The notes below the pieces were generated by a model. The model searched no databases. It saw nothing but the letters and a program-made list of their open reading frames with translations, and was not told the DNA's origin. Made by a program: the position numbers and the translations under genes. Below are positions 44,548 through 54,105 of a stretch of DNA of 64,000 nucleotides, one piece after another. The stretch comes from Levilactobacillus zymae. Its GTDB lineage: Bacteria; Bacillota; Bacilli; Lactobacillales; Lactobacillaceae. Location of the stretch: assembly GCF_032190635.1 (NCBI RefSeq), contig NZ_JAVLAS010000001.1:2294001-2358000 (forward strand), read 5' to 3'. Every line of letters begins with the position of its first letter. Positions within the stretch are counted from its first letter, which is position 1.

Positions 44548-46008
44548 TTAAGGTTGCTTACGACTGACAAATGCCAAGCCTAACCCGATAAGCATCAGGC
44601 CACCGAAGACCACGCCAGCGTAGTTAGCTTCCTCGTTGGTTTGTGGCAGGCGTCCCGTGGCCGTGACAGGTAAGGCGGCATTGACCGCTGACCCACTGCT
44701 CATGGCGTTGGGTTGCGTTGCTGGTTGTGAACCGGCAATTGCCGCTTGGGTCCCGGATTGTGGTAACCCAGCGACCGTACCGTTGTTGGCCGGAACCGTA
44801 GCGCCCTGACCGCCGACAACCGGTTGACTTGGCTGAACACTCGAACTCGAGTTCATTCCCGGTGCCAACACGCCCTGACCGGACGAAGCAACACTGGAGC
44901 TGGCCGCGCTGCTGGAGATCCCGGGCATACTGGAAACGGCACTACTGCTGCTTACAGAACTCGATGATGCGCTGGGCACCGTGACACTTGGCGTCGATGA
45001 TGCTTGACTCGATGACTCGCTTGGTACCGTAACCGGTGCTGACGATTGACTTGGCTGCGAACTGCTACTCATGCTAGCAGAACTCGAAACGCTGGGTTCG
45101 CTAGGCATCGTCGCAGAGCTGGAAGCACTCGGCAGACTGCTGGATTCCGCGGATTCGTCCGAAGAATCGTCCACGCCACCACCAGCGCCGTCCGTCATGT
45201 GACTGCTGGATGAACTATCAATTTCGTTAGAGCTATCTTCATCGACATCACCGCCAGCGCCATCGGTCATGGGCTCGCTGGACGAACTATCTTCGTCAAC
45301 GCCGCCACCGGCACCATCGGTCATGCCACTACCGCCCACGGTGACCGTGGTCGTTGCGTGACTCGTCACGGTAGAAGAAGTCGGCGTCTTCGCGGGTGTC
45401 GTCAAACTAGAGCTGCTCGACGAACTCGATGAGGATGTCGTTGAGGAACTGGTTGGCGTCTTGACCGGATCTGGGTCGGTCAGGCCGTCCCAGTTAATTT
45501 GACTCGTGCTGGCGTGCCCGGCAACTTCGGCCGTCGCCATCCAGTTACCGTTTAACCCACTGACCTGAGGCGTGGTCCGGTAATAAACCGCGACCGGTGC
45601 GTTCACGTCGCTAAACGCCACCGTCAGTTGTTGACCCAACGTGGTGGTGCCGTTCACGGTAACCGTCGGTGTCAGCTCGTGGCCACCGGTACTACTGAAG
45701 GACCCATCGGCATTAAAGGTCCCGGTCGTCGCCGTGACACTGCCGGGGACGTAAGCCTGCCCCGGACTCAAGGTATTAACTAAACTCGCATTGCCCAAAT
45801 CCTGACCGGTCGAGTTGAACCCGACGTTCCAAGTCAGCTGATTAGGATAATTGTTGGCATCCCGGCCGGTGATATTGCCGTTCACATCGACCGTCCAATT
45901 AGCCGTAGGGGTGGTGGCAGCTTGTGTCGTCACTGGGATGGCTAACGGGATAATTCCCATAATCATGGCAGACAAACTCGTCATGATGACCTGACGTAAT
46001 CTGCGCAT
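44548..46008 (-). CDS. LPQTNE-anchored Ser-rich adhesin
   Basis: A 486-residue wall protein. ATG 46006-46008 (MRRLRQVIMTSL) is chosen because GGGGGAG is 5-7 bp upstream. A signal peptide ends near TQAATT. Residues about 30-165 form an adhesin domain (PNQLTWNVGFNSTGQDLG; GQAYVPGSVTATTG; VAVYYRTTPQVSG) shared with the second domain of the 35416-37273 adhesin. A Ser stretch and three MTDGAGG[GD]VD[ED] acidic units follow, then a long Ser-rich stalk, LPQTNE, a hydrophobic helix and SRKQP. The acidic units could bind cations. Confidence 0.88.
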   Translation of the reverse strand: MRRLRQVIMTSLSAMIMGIIPLAIPVTTQAATTPTANWTVDVNGNITGRDANNYPNQLTWNVGFNSTGQDLGNASLVNTLSPGQAYVPGSVTATTGTFNADGSFSSTGGHELTPTVTVNGTTTLGQQLTVAFSDVNAPVAVYYRTTPQVSGLNGNWMATAEVAGHASTSQINWDGLTDPDPVKTPTSSSTTSSSSSSSSSSLTTPAKTPTSSTVTSHATTTVTVGGSGMTDGAGGGVDEDSSSSEPMTDGAGGDVDEDSSNEIDSSSSSHMTDGAGGGVDDSSDESAESSSLPSASSSATMPSEPSVSSSASMSSSSQPSQSSAPVTVPSESSSQASSTPSVTVPSASSSSVSSSSAVSSMPGISSSAASSSVASSGQGVLAPGMNSSSSVQPSQPVVGGQGATVPANNGTVAGLPQSGTQAAIAGSQPATQPNAMSSGSAVNAALPVTATGRLPQTNEEANYAGVVFGGLMLIGLGLAFVSRKQP

Positions 46009-46202
46009 TAGAACTCCCCCTTTGGTCGCAACCATCTGGTAAAAGTCCACACTTCACCAGTGGTTAACCTATCTGTTTCATCTTCAGCGTAGGCCGAAAT
46101 TAACCGTAATTATAATTTTGCCGATAGATAACCCCCTGGTTAGGCAACTGATGGGGCCTAACTAATTTCATTTTGACTATGCTGGAACTGGTGGGACCGC
46201 AC

Positions 46203-46238
46203 AAAAAAACGGTGGCTCTCCGTAGAAAGTCACCGTTT
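46203..46238 (-). terminator. Intrinsic terminator
   Basis: AAAACGGTG and CACCGTTTT arms with inner pairing; T run on the minus strand. Confidence 0.8.
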
Positions 46239-46248
46239 TGGGATTGAA

Positions 46249-47349
46249 TTAGTCGTCATCCTGATCATCGCCACGGTGTCGGCGTCGCCCGTGCGTCTGC
46301 CGGTACTGGCGAAGCTTCTCGACGTCCACCCCCGGATGTAAGCCGTGAACCGGCCGCACACCCAAGATATCCAGGAAGAAGGTAAAGATGGGGACCCCCA
46401 CAATCAGGCCCCAAACGCCGAAGAGTTGTTCACCCGCCAACAACACCACGAAGGTGTAGAAGATGGGCAGCTCCGTGCGACTGGACATGAACTTGGGGTT
46501 TAACACGTAGGCCTCTAACGCGTGGACCACCACAATCATAACTAAGATGTAAATGATGTAGCGGTAACCGCCGACCGAATAGCCCAGCACGGCCAACGGA
46601 ATCACGGATACAATCACCCCGGCCACTGGAATCAGGCTCAGGATGAAGATCATGATGGCCAAAGTTGGCAGTTGCGGCATCTTCATGATGGCCAGAATCA
46701 CCGTGGTAATCACGGTGTTGCACATCGCGATGAAGAATTGGGCTTCCAACACCACGCCGAAGGTATTGATGAATTTATCGGCGAAGAACTTGATATCCTG
46801 GAAGACCCAGCCGTAAGTACTGGTCAAAAAACGTTGGGAAAAGGCCGTCATCTGCTTGCTTTCAATGGTAAAGAAGAAGCTGAGGATCATCGACATGAAC
46901 AGCGTCAGACCGAACGAACCAATCGTCGAAACGTAGTTCAAAACGACCTTGGCCCCATTCTGTACCTGTCCTAGCAGGTCCGAGGTGCTGATGTAGTTGG
47001 TCACCCAACGGGCAATCTGGTTAGTGTCGTTGTCCGGGTTCTGGTAAAACTTGTAAAGCTTCTCAATCCCGTGGACCGACGACGTCACGATCTGGGGCAG
47101 ATAGGTAGTCACGGCCCAATACAGGCCCCCCAGAATGATCACGTAGGTCAGCACCACAATCAATTGCGTTGGAATCTTGACGTGCCGCCGGACGAACTTG
47201 ACCAGCTGAAGCACCAGAAAGGTAAAGATAAAGGTCAGTAGAATCGTGTTCATTTCGCTGCGGACCAGCCACAGGATTAGGATGATAAAAGCTAGCACCA
47301 CGAAGCGGCGTAAGCGAATGTTCGTTGTAAACCGTTCCCATAAATTCAA
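46249..47349 (-). CDS. AI-2E/PerM family membrane transporter
   Basis: A 366-residue membrane protein with about seven to eight helices in the family's spacing (paired helices at residues 15-55, 65-85, then 150-345) and the conserved LEAYVLNPKFMSSR and GEQLFGVWGLIVGVPIF blocks. The family has been linked to AI-2 export, ion antiport and other roles; function here is unknown. The start is TTG 47347-47349 with GGGGGGAT upstream. The C-terminal tail is rich in Arg, His and Asp. Confidence 0.88.
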   Translation of the reverse strand: MNLWERFTTNIRLRRFVVLAFIILILWLVRSEMNTILLTFIFTFLVLQLVKFVRRHVKIPTQLIVVLTYVIILGGLYWAVTTYLPQIVTSSVHGIEKLYKFYQNPDNDTNQIARWVTNYISTSDLLGQVQNGAKVVLNYVSTIGSFGLTLFMSMILSFFFTIESKQMTAFSQRFLTSTYGWVFQDIKFFADKFINTFGVVLEAQFFIAMCNTVITTVILAIMKMPQLPTLAIMIFILSLIPVAGVIVSVIPLAVLGYSVGGYRYIIYILVMIVVVHALEAYVLNPKFMSSRTELPIFYTFVVLLAGEQLFGVWGLIVGVPIFTFFLDILGVRPVHGLHPGVDVEKLRQYRQTHGRRRHRGDDQDDD

Positions 47350-47480
47350 GGTCGAATCCCCCCACTCTTTTAGTCAGCTTTCATTATACCGCAACGCCCC
47401 CATTTCCCTAAGGATTTCCCCAGCGGTAGCCTAGACAATTGCGTTGGGCGGCTTAAAAATTGCGTTGCTGTCGGCCAATC

Positions 47481-47507
47481 AAAAAGACCCGCCAAACTTG
47501 ACGGGTC
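47481..47507 (-). terminator. Intrinsic terminator of the second ROK gene
   Basis: GACCCG/CGGGTC stem, then TTTTT on the minus strand. Confidence 0.8.
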
Positions 47508-47528
47508 CCCACTGTAAACTTCAGCGTG

Positions 47529-48713
47529 CTAAGATTCAATTTGTTCGAGGACCACCGGCCGCTCGTTTCTAAACGTCAATTGGAGATCATCCAGGGCTAA
47601 GACCCGGTGAATAATCGCCGATGCGCCCCCCATCAGGGAAGCTTCCTTGGCGTTCTTGGTCAAGAGGAGCGGCGCCTTGCGCGGAATCGCCAACTTATCG
47701 ACGTACCCACGGATGTCGTCCATCAATTCGGGCAGGAGTTCCAAAATCGGGGCGTTCAGCAGGATTGCGTCCGGCGCAAACCCACTAGAAATGTTCGCCA
47801 AAACCTTGGCCAAGTAGTAGGAGAATTCATCCAAAATCGCTAATAATTCTGGTTGGTGACCCAGATAATCCCGCCGAATCCGGTTAACGTCGACCCGGTC
47901 GAGCTTCTGATAGGCCATAATGCGCTTCAACACACTGGTCTCGGAAACGTAGTGGTTCACGGTCTCTTGATTCTGTTCCTGATAGCGGTCGGCCAACGGA
48001 CACTTCCCGATGACCCCCGCTTCCCCGCGGTGACCGCGGTACAGGTGACCGTTCGTCACGATACCGGCGCTGACCTGATCCCGGATGGTGACCGAAATTA
48101 GGTTTTCGTAAACCCCTTCGCCGGAGAAGTCCCGTTCGAAGATGGCCGCTTCGTTGGCCAAGTTTTCCAGCACCACCGGCACGTTGAACTTATCGCCGAA
48201 GTACTTTGCCAGGTCAAAATCCTTCAACCCGTTCAGTCCGGCGTTTAAAATTTGGTTTTCGTAAATCACACCGTCTAAGCCAAAGGACAACCCGAGTAAC
48301 CGGGTATCCCGGTCACCCATCATCTGCCGAATGTGTTCTTCAATCATGTCGAGCACGGACGTGAGATCCACGTTACGCGTCGACACACTCGTATAATCTT
48401 CTGATTTACCATCTAACCGACAGGCCAACATGGTGAACCGTTGGCGTAAGATGTTGATGCTGATCACGTACCCATAGTCCACGTTGAGTAACGCCATCAC
48501 CGGCTTCCGGCCACCATTCCGCGTACTAACACCGTGACCCACTTCGCGAATCAAACCTTCGTGAAGTAATTCGCTATAGATATCCGAAACGGTCACCTTG
48601 TTCAGGCTTAGGTTCCGAGAAATCTGACTCCGCGAAATTGGTCCAGCATTGACAATCTGTTGCAATACTTGCTTTTCGTTCGTCGTCCGCATGATATGTT
48701 TGTTAATAATCAT
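47529..48713 (-). CDS. ROK-family transcriptional regulator (XylR/NagC-like)
   Basis: A 394-residue regulator. The winged helix is in ISRSQISRNLSLNKVTVSDIY. The ROK domain follows (LGLSFGLDGVIYENQ; VVLENLANEAAIFERDF; GHRGEAGVIGKCPL). Unlike the 25303 paralogue, the zinc cluster CxCGxxGCxE is missing, and the equivalent region reads VIGKCPLADRYQEQNQE. The first ATG lacks a clear ribosome site, so the true start is uncertain by several codons. No metabolic operon is adjacent; the target is unknown. Confidence 0.85.
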   Translation of the reverse strand: MIINKHIMRTTNEKQVLQQIVNAGPISRSQISRNLSLNKVTVSDIYSELLHEGLIREVGHGVSTRNGGRKPVMALLNVDYGYVISINILRQRFTMLACRLDGKSEDYTSVSTRNVDLTSVLDMIEEHIRQMMGDRDTRLLGLSFGLDGVIYENQILNAGLNGLKDFDLAKYFGDKFNVPVVLENLANEAAIFERDFSGEGVYENLISVTIRDQVSAGIVTNGHLYRGHRGEAGVIGKCPLADRYQEQNQETVNHYVSETSVLKRIMAYQKLDRVDVNRIRRDYLGHQPELLAILDEFSYYLAKVLANISSGFAPDAILLNAPILELLPELMDDIRGYVDKLAIPRKAPLLLTKNAKEASLMGGASAIIHRVLALDDLQLTFRNERPVVLEQIES

Positions 48714-49180
48714 AATATGGTAGTGATGTTGGACCCCCGATTAACCGCGACGCTACGCCCATTCAAGGCTCAGTAGAATCGCTTGACCCCCCAAGATCAT
48801 CACGGTTCTGGCTAACCGGTGCCACACCACCTTACCCCCCTTACAGTGTAATTGGTTTGTGGACCTATTACTATAGTAAACCTCCCTTACCAATAGCGGG
48901 TAAATAATGACTCACCGTCAATCCGACTTTCCAGGTGGTAAAATACCCACCAAACCGCTGGTAATATTGACGTTTTGTGCGTCAAATCACGTTAAGTGCC
49001 GTCAGAAAACTTTCAAACTGCTGGTAAGCTATCCTTACAAACTACATTACCCATCAATTGATTAACCGGAAGTAAATACTTAGTCGTAAATAGTCCAGTT
49101 TCCTGCTGAATCGCTGGTTAGTTTATCATACGATTAATTAGAAGCCGTCGCCAATCACCTAGTTAATTAAGTCACCCATC
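48714..49180. other. Long intergenic region upstream of the second ROK gene
   Basis: No gene that I can support. It contains TTGACG-N7-CGTCAA (48967-48985), a possible operator, and several GCTGGTAA/GCTGGTTA words. The rest is unremarkable. Confidence 0.45.
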
Positions 49181-49205
49181 AAAAAACGCCACCCGCAAGT
49201 GACGT
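49181..49205 (-). terminator. Intrinsic terminator
   Basis: AACGTCAC..GTGGCGTT stem, then TTTT on the minus strand. Confidence 0.75.
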
Positions 49206-49212
49206 TAGCTGT

Positions 49213-50163
49213 TTATTTTAAATATTGTTGCGTGTACTTAGTCAACGACAGGCCCTTCTTATTCGCCTGCTGTAAGGCTACCCGGACGTCCTGATCGCTC
49301 ATGGCGTCAGCTTGCCCACCGGCAGCGTTAATCGTTTGCCGGGCGGAACTAATCTGACCGGCCGTGATGACCTTTCCGTTTAATTCTTGCTGCTTCTTGG
49401 TTACCGTGTATTCGTTCGACCCCTGATAGTTCTGGGCGGCCGCGGATTCCGACGACGTCAGCGACGCTCCGTTACTGCCGCTGTTCGCTGCCTGACTACT
49501 GTCGCTAGCCGAACTGGTCGCCGTGCTCGAAGACGTGGTGGCCGCACTACTACTATTCGTGACCACGCTGGTCTGTCCCGCATTGTTAGCTTTCCGTAAG
49601 GCTAAGGCTTGCGCGTACAGGTTCTTGTAGTAGACCTGTTGGAACTTACGGTTGTTGAACAATTCATCAAGCGTGGTGTTCGATGCGCCATAATTTAACG
49701 CCTGGTTCTGGTCTTGCGCCTTACTCAACACCTGTTTGAACTGTGTGACGTTGGCCCGAATCACCTTAACCTGCTTGAGCCGCTTGGTGGCGCGGTTTAC
49801 CAGGACCGCCGAGCCATTCTTGGTGGTCTTGACCGTCTGGTAGTGCGTTTGGGCGTGCCCAAACTTACGCGCGTCCATGGCATTTTCCCCGGACACAAAC
49901 CGTTGCGTCTGCGTTAAGTACGTTTGCGCGGTCCGATCGTTCAGCCGCCGCTTCAAGGCGTTCTGAAAGTAGCTTTCGGCTTGCGTATAATCTTTATTCT
50001 TTAAGGCTGTCCGCCCGTTAGTCATTGCCGCTTGGTATTCCTTCGCGGTCGCGTGGTGGTTAGAGTAAGCATAGCCACCGATGAGCAATGCGACCACGAT
50101 TGTCGCGACGACCCATACCCATTTTTTCAAAGTGAAGACCTCCGCTGGTTTTTGTAGTTTCAT
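49213..50163 (-). CDS. Membrane-anchored TPR-like protein, Ser-rich
   Basis: A 316-residue protein. A short cytosolic start is followed by one membrane helix (VWVVATIVVALLIGGYAY, residues 16-33), then helices that look like tetratricopeptide repeats (ALKNKDYTQAESYFQNALK; MDARKFGHAQTHYQTV), a Ser/Ala/Thr linker (residues about 205-245) and a C-terminal helical segment. It should face outside as a scaffold or assembly factor. I do not recognise a named family. Monocistronic; the next gene, cfa, runs the other way. Confidence 0.7.
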   Translation of the reverse strand: MKLQKPAEVFTLKKWVWVVATIVVALLIGGYAYSNHHATAKEYQAAMTNGRTALKNKDYTQAESYFQNALKRRLNDRTAQTYLTQTQRFVSGENAMDARKFGHAQTHYQTVKTTKNGSAVLVNRATKRLKQVKVIRANVTQFKQVLSKAQDQNQALNYGASNTTLDELFNNRKFQQVYYKNLYAQALALRKANNAGQTSVVTNSSSAATTSSSTATSSASDSSQAANSGSNGASLTSSESAAAQNYQGSNEYTVTKKQQELNGKVITAGQISSARQTINAAGGQADAMSDQDVRVALQQANKKGLSLTKYTQQYLK

Positions 50164-50324
50164 TATACCATGTCCGTTTAGTAAATCCGGTAAATTTGCA
50201 AACTTCGCTGGCGGTTAAGCGGTTACACTGAGCCTCCCCCTTACGTTAGCCAGGGGAAGTGGCGTATAATGGCGTGGTAAATCTGTTTTCCTTATCGGAA
50301 GACAAATCAGAAAGGACCCTTGAC

Positions 50325-51518
50325 ATGCTTGAAAAGACTTTTTACAAAACGTTTCTTAGTCACACCTTCAACATCCCCGTCCGCGTAAATTACTGGGACG
50401 GTACCAGTGACGTCTACGGGGCCGGCACGCCCGCTAACACGATCACCATCCACCAGGCGATTCCGGTCAAGGAAATCTCTCGTAACGCGTCCATCGCGTT
50501 GGGGGAAGCCATCATGGACGGCACGATTGAAATCGACGGCAGTATCGAAGACCTGCTGACGGCCGCCTACGAAAATGCGGACAGCTTCTTCCATAATAAG
50601 AAGTACATTCACTTCTTACCGAAGCAAAAGCACACCGAAAAGGAAAGTAAGGCCGACGTTCAGAACCATTACGACATCGGGAACAACTTCTACCAACTTT
50701 GGTTGGACAGCACCATGACCTACTCGTGTGCCTACTTCGAGACGCCCGACGATGACCTGGAGACCGCTCAAGTCAACAAGGTCCACCACATCATCAAGAA
50801 GCTCAACCCCCAACCGGGTAAAACGCTCCTGGATATCGGTTGTGGCTGGGGTACGTTGATGCTTACGGCCGCTAAGGAATACGGCTTACACGTCACGGGA
50901 ATCACCTTAAGTCAGGAACAATACGACTACGTGACTCAACGGATTAACGACGAGGGTCTCCAAGACGTCGCCGAAGTTCGGTTGGAAGACTACCGAGAAT
51001 TAGGCCACGAACAGTGGGACTACATCACCTCCGTGGGGATGTTCGAACACGTCGGCGCCGAAAACTTAGGCGAATACTTCAACTGCGTTCAGAAGTACCT
51101 GATGAACGACGGTGTGGCCCTAATTCACGGAATCACCCGGCAACAGGGTGGCGCTAACAACGGCTGGCTAAACAAGTGGATCTTCCCCGGTGGCTACGTG
51201 CCTGGTCTGGTGGAAAACACGACCCACATCATCGAAAACGGCTTACAAATCGATGACATGGAACCCCTGCGCCGGCACTATCAAAAGACCGTGGAAATCT
51301 GGGATCAAAACTTCAACCAACACCGCGAAGAAGTTGCCAAGATGTTCGACGATAAGTTTGTTCGTATGTGGGACTTGTACTTACAGGCCTGTGCGGCATC
51401 CTTCAAATCCGGTAATATCGACGTGATTCAGTATCTGATTTCCAAGGGGCCTTCCGCCCGGATGTTACCGATGACGCGGGACTACATGTACGCCGAAACG
51501 GATAAAGTAACTGACTAA
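50325..51518 (+). CDS. cfa: Cyclopropane-fatty-acyl-phospholipid synthase
   Basis: A 397-residue methyltransferase that adds a methylene from S-adenosylmethionine across double bonds in membrane lipids. ATG 50325 ([10 protein letters not shown]) has AAAGGA upstream. Family blocks: [41 protein letters not shown] (SAM site), [15 protein letters not shown] segment [14 protein letters not shown], and [14 protein letters not shown]. Normal length. It supports acid and stress tolerance in lactobacilli. Strong terminator downstream. Confidence 0.96.
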   Translation: MLEKTFYKTFLSHTFNIPVRVNYWDGTSDVYGAGTPANTITIHQAIPVKEISRNASIALGEAIMDGTIEIDGSIEDLLTAAYENADSFFHNKKYIHFLPKQKHTEKESKADVQNHYDIGNNFYQLWLDSTMTYSCAYFETPDDDLETAQVNKVHHIIKKLNPQPGKTLLDIGCGWGTLMLTAAKEYGLHVTGITLSQEQYDYVTQRINDEGLQDVAEVRLEDYRELGHEQWDYITSVGMFEHVGAENLGEYFNCVQKYLMNDGVALIHGITRQQGGANNGWLNKWIFPGGYVPGLVENTTHIIENGLQIDDMEPLRRHYQKTVEIWDQNFNQHREEVAKMFDDKFVRMWDLYLQACAASFKSGNIDVIQYLISKGPSARMLPMTRDYMYAETDKVTD

Positions 51519-51557
51519 ATTGAGTCAATGGTTGCGGCCGCGGACCGTAATCCAACC

Positions 51558-51605
51558 TAAAAGCTTACCCACTACGTCTGATCAACGTAATGGGTAAGCT
51601 TTTTA
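51558..51605 (+). terminator. cfa terminator
   Basis: AAAAGCTTACCCA pairs with TGGGTAAGCTTTT; the loop contains CGTCTGATCAACG. This block is nearly repeated as the terminal CRISPR spacer (51704-51736). Confidence 0.85.
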
Positions 51606-51675
51606 ATGACCAGTTAGTACAGAAAAGACCATATACAATAGACATAGGCCAATGATAATTTCGGCTAGTGCAATC

Positions 51676-52496
51676 TCCTCACCCCCACACGTGTGGGGAA
51701 TACCGTCTGATCAGCGTAATGGGTAAGCTTTTTTAGGAATCACCCCCACACGTGTGGGGAATACTAGTTGAAGTCAAGGATTCAGGCATGTCGCGTAGAA
51801 TCACCCCCACACGTGTGGGGAATACGTCCCAAGGGTGCCCATAATCACGTCCTAGCGGGAATCACCCCCACACGTGTGGGGAATACGTTCGATAATCCCT
51901 TTGACGGGGTAACTTACTAGAATCACCCCCACACGTGTGGGGAATACTTGTTGGACTAGCCGCGAGTGCTGCTTCAATTAGAATCACCCCCACACGTGTG
52001 GGGAATACGTGGTTCCAAGACGCTAGTGCTAATTACTAGTGGAATCACCCCCACACGTGTGGGGAATACACGGTAACCCTGATGAGTTTGGCAACAATCA
52101 TGGAATCACCCCCACACGTGTGGGGAATACCCTTGGCGACCATTAATGATGAGGCTGTAGCCGGAATCACCCCCACACGTGTGGGGAATACCTGACAGTT
52201 TAACGATGGCGTACGGCGTCTTGAGAATCACCCCCACACGTGTGGGGAATACTCAATGACACCGACCTTATCCCACTGGTCTTCAGAATCACCCCCACAC
52301 GTGTGGGGAATACCATTAAAGCCTGATAGCCTTACTGGGACGGTTAGAATCACCCCCACACGTGTGGGGAATACCATATAGGGTGTGGGGGGTATACCCC
52401 GTTAATAGAATCACCCCCACACGTGTGGGGAATACAGCAAGCGTTAGTAGAAAAATAAAATCCGGAGAGAATCACCCCCACACGTGTGGGGAATAC
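51676..52496 (-). CRISPR. Type I-E CRISPR array, 14 repeats and 13 spacers
   Basis: A 28-bp repeat with the palindromic core CCCCACACGTGTGGGG; in crRNA sense it starts GTATTCCCC and ends GGGGGTGATTC, as in lactobacillar type I-E arrays. Period 61 bp, all spacers 33 bp. Repeats start at 51676, 51737, 51798, 51859, 51920, 51981, 52042, 52103, 52164, 52225, 52286, 52347, 52408 and 52469. The first differs at three distal bases, marking the trailer end, so the array is transcribed on the minus strand and the newest spacer is 52436-52468. No cas genes lie in the window. Confidence 0.97.
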
Positions 52497-52597
52497 ACTA
52501 AACAAAAGCCGTCATAGCAGCATTCTAAATCTCGTCTATTGCAGTTTTACATTAACTTGTTTTCATTAATTGTACCTACAATGCGCTCTATTTTCAA
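52497..52597 (-). promoter_or_regulatory. CRISPR leader with promoter
   Basis: AT-rich sequence next to the newest repeat. On the minus strand TTGAAA (52597-52592), a 17-bp spacer and TACAAT (52574-52569) form a promoter that would start transcription about 65 nt before the first repeat. Confidence 0.75.
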
Positions 52598-52634
52598 TCA
52601 AAGATACGAATACCCTATTAATTATATTTTTAAT

Positions 52635-52676
52635 AAAAAAGGCATCACCCACTTCTCTTGAGAAGCGGATAATGCC
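52635..52676 (-). terminator. Intrinsic terminator of azlCD
   Basis: GGCATTATCCGCTTCTC and GAGAAGTGGGTGATGCC arms then TTTTTT on the minus strand. Confidence 0.88.
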
Positions 52677-52697
52677 GATATAACGATTTACTATTTT

Positions 52698-53042
52698 TTA
52701 TATCACCATCGACAGCAGAAACACGCCAATCAGTCCCGTAATCACGGAAATGGCCATTGAGCGCGTGCGGTACGCGATGATGATGACGATCACCGCCGCC
52801 AACATTTCTGGCACCTGGGTGAAGATCAGCTGGTAACTTTTACTGTCGATAAACACATCTTTAACCACCAGAGCCGTAAAAAGCGACACGGGGACAAACT
52901 TCATCCATTCGTTAAACCACTCTGGAATCTCACGCTTGGTAAACAGCATCAGCGGGATATATCGCGGCAGGAAGGCAACGAAAAAGCCGAGAATAATTAA
53001 CCAAAAATGCTGCGTACTGGTCCACGTATTAACTGTACTCAT
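52698..53042 (-). CDS. azlD: AzlD-type branched-chain amino acid export subunit
   Basis: A 114-residue membrane protein with four hydrophobic segments (LIILGFFVAFLPRYIPLML; FVPVSLFTALVV; MLAAVIVIIIAY; VITGLIGVFLLSM). It fits the small partner of AzlC. Starts 18 bp after the azlC stop. Confidence 0.88.
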   Translation of the reverse strand: MSTVNTWTSTQHFWLIILGFFVAFLPRYIPLMLFTKREIPEWFNEWMKFVPVSLFTALVVKDVFIDSKSYQLIFTQVPEMLAAVIVIIIAYRTRSMAISVITGLIGVFLLSMVI

Positions 53043-53060
53043 AAACTTCTCCCTGCATCC

Positions 53061-53864
53061 TTATTTTCCATCCGAACCTTCTACCGCCGATTGCTTAGCC
53101 CCAGGGCTGCGTAACTTCCAAAACCAGTGACTATCCGGCAGACGCTTCCGTAGCGTCGTCTCCAACCCAAACCCAATCAATGAGGAGATGATGGTCGAAA
53201 TCACCAGCCCCAGCGTTGATTTGGTAATCATCATGCAGACCGCGGCGAGCACCCCGGAAATCAGGCAGATCACCACCGTTAGCCGGTTCTTGATCTGCAT
53301 CACGATCATGTAGAGGAACAGGGCCGTCAGCGCGAAATTAACGATGCCGAGATCGATTTTAAGTGCGCTCCCGATCAAACTCCCGATGACGTTACTCATC
53401 GCCCAGAACAGCAACGAGTAGTGTTCTACCATTAGGGCTTCCTTACCCGTCCACTTCTTATCCGTGGCGAATTTAAGGTAGTTGATGGCGTAGTTTTCAT
53501 CGTTTAGTGAAATTGCAAAGATAAATAAGAAGCGGTTGGATTGACCCTTTAAATATGGAGAAAGACTCGAACTTAAAAGGGCATACCGTAATTCCAAGAA
53601 AAACAGCATCAAGACAATTGAAAGTAATGGGGAATTAATGGTCAACATCGTGGCAATTAAAAATTGTGCCCCACCGGAGAAAATCAATAAGGAAACTAAT
53701 CCGGTCAATAGGGTATTGAACCCTGCCGCGTGGAGCAAAATCCCACAAGCCAGCCCGATAGGAATGTAACTCAAGTTAAGGGGCATGGCTACCCGCAGTG
53801 TCGACCGCCATAAGGGTTCGTTGGGATCAGGCACTTGCTTGGGGTTGGGCCTTCGTTTATTCAA
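53061..53864 (-). CDS. azlC: AzlC-type branched-chain amino acid exporter
   Basis: A 267-residue permease starting at TTG 53864-53862, with GGAGG 9 bp upstream; the frame extends 37 codons further but without a ribosome site and with unlikely composition. Family marks: AMPLNLSYIPIGLACGILLH, SGGAQFLIATML, LRYALLSSSLSPYLK and NDENYAINY. It exports leucine, isoleucine or valine with AzlD. Confidence 0.9.
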   Translation of the reverse strand: MNKRRPNPKQVPDPNEPLWRSTLRVAMPLNLSYIPIGLACGILLHAAGFNTLLTGLVSLLIFSGGAQFLIATMLTINSPLLSIVLMLFFLELRYALLSSSLSPYLKGQSNRFLFIFAISLNDENYAINYLKFATDKKWTGKEALMVEHYSLLFWAMSNVIGSLIGSALKIDLGIVNFALTALFLYMIVMQIKNRLTVVICLISGVLAAVCMMITKSTLGLVISTIISSLIGFGLETTLRKRLPDSHWFWKLRSPGAKQSAVEGSDGK

Positions 53865-54052
53865 GAATGTTTGCCTCCGTCGAATACTCTGAGATATGAA
53901 ATGCGTTATAAAACCACACGAGGATATTTTACCATGTTTCACAAGATTTTCATACCGTAACCCGAACATTATCAAGGGGCAAAACGGCTTTTTCGCTCCT
54001 GGTTCCCCATCTTTGTGAAAATTTGCGGTGACTTTTCATCGCTCTATCATGC

Positions 54053-54090
54053 AAAAACGGCGGCAGACCCCAGAGGTCCACCGCCGTTTT
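54053..54090 (-). terminator. Intrinsic terminator
   Basis: AAAACGGCGG..GACC with GGTC..CCGCCGTTTT. Confidence 0.85.
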
Positions 54091-54105
54091 AATTAAGCTA
54101 ATTGT

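Noticed and set aside
51704..51736. Treating the terminal CRISPR repeat and spacer as outside the array
   Set aside because: Spacing is exactly 61 bp and 25 of 28 repeat bases match, as expected for a degenerate trailer repeat.
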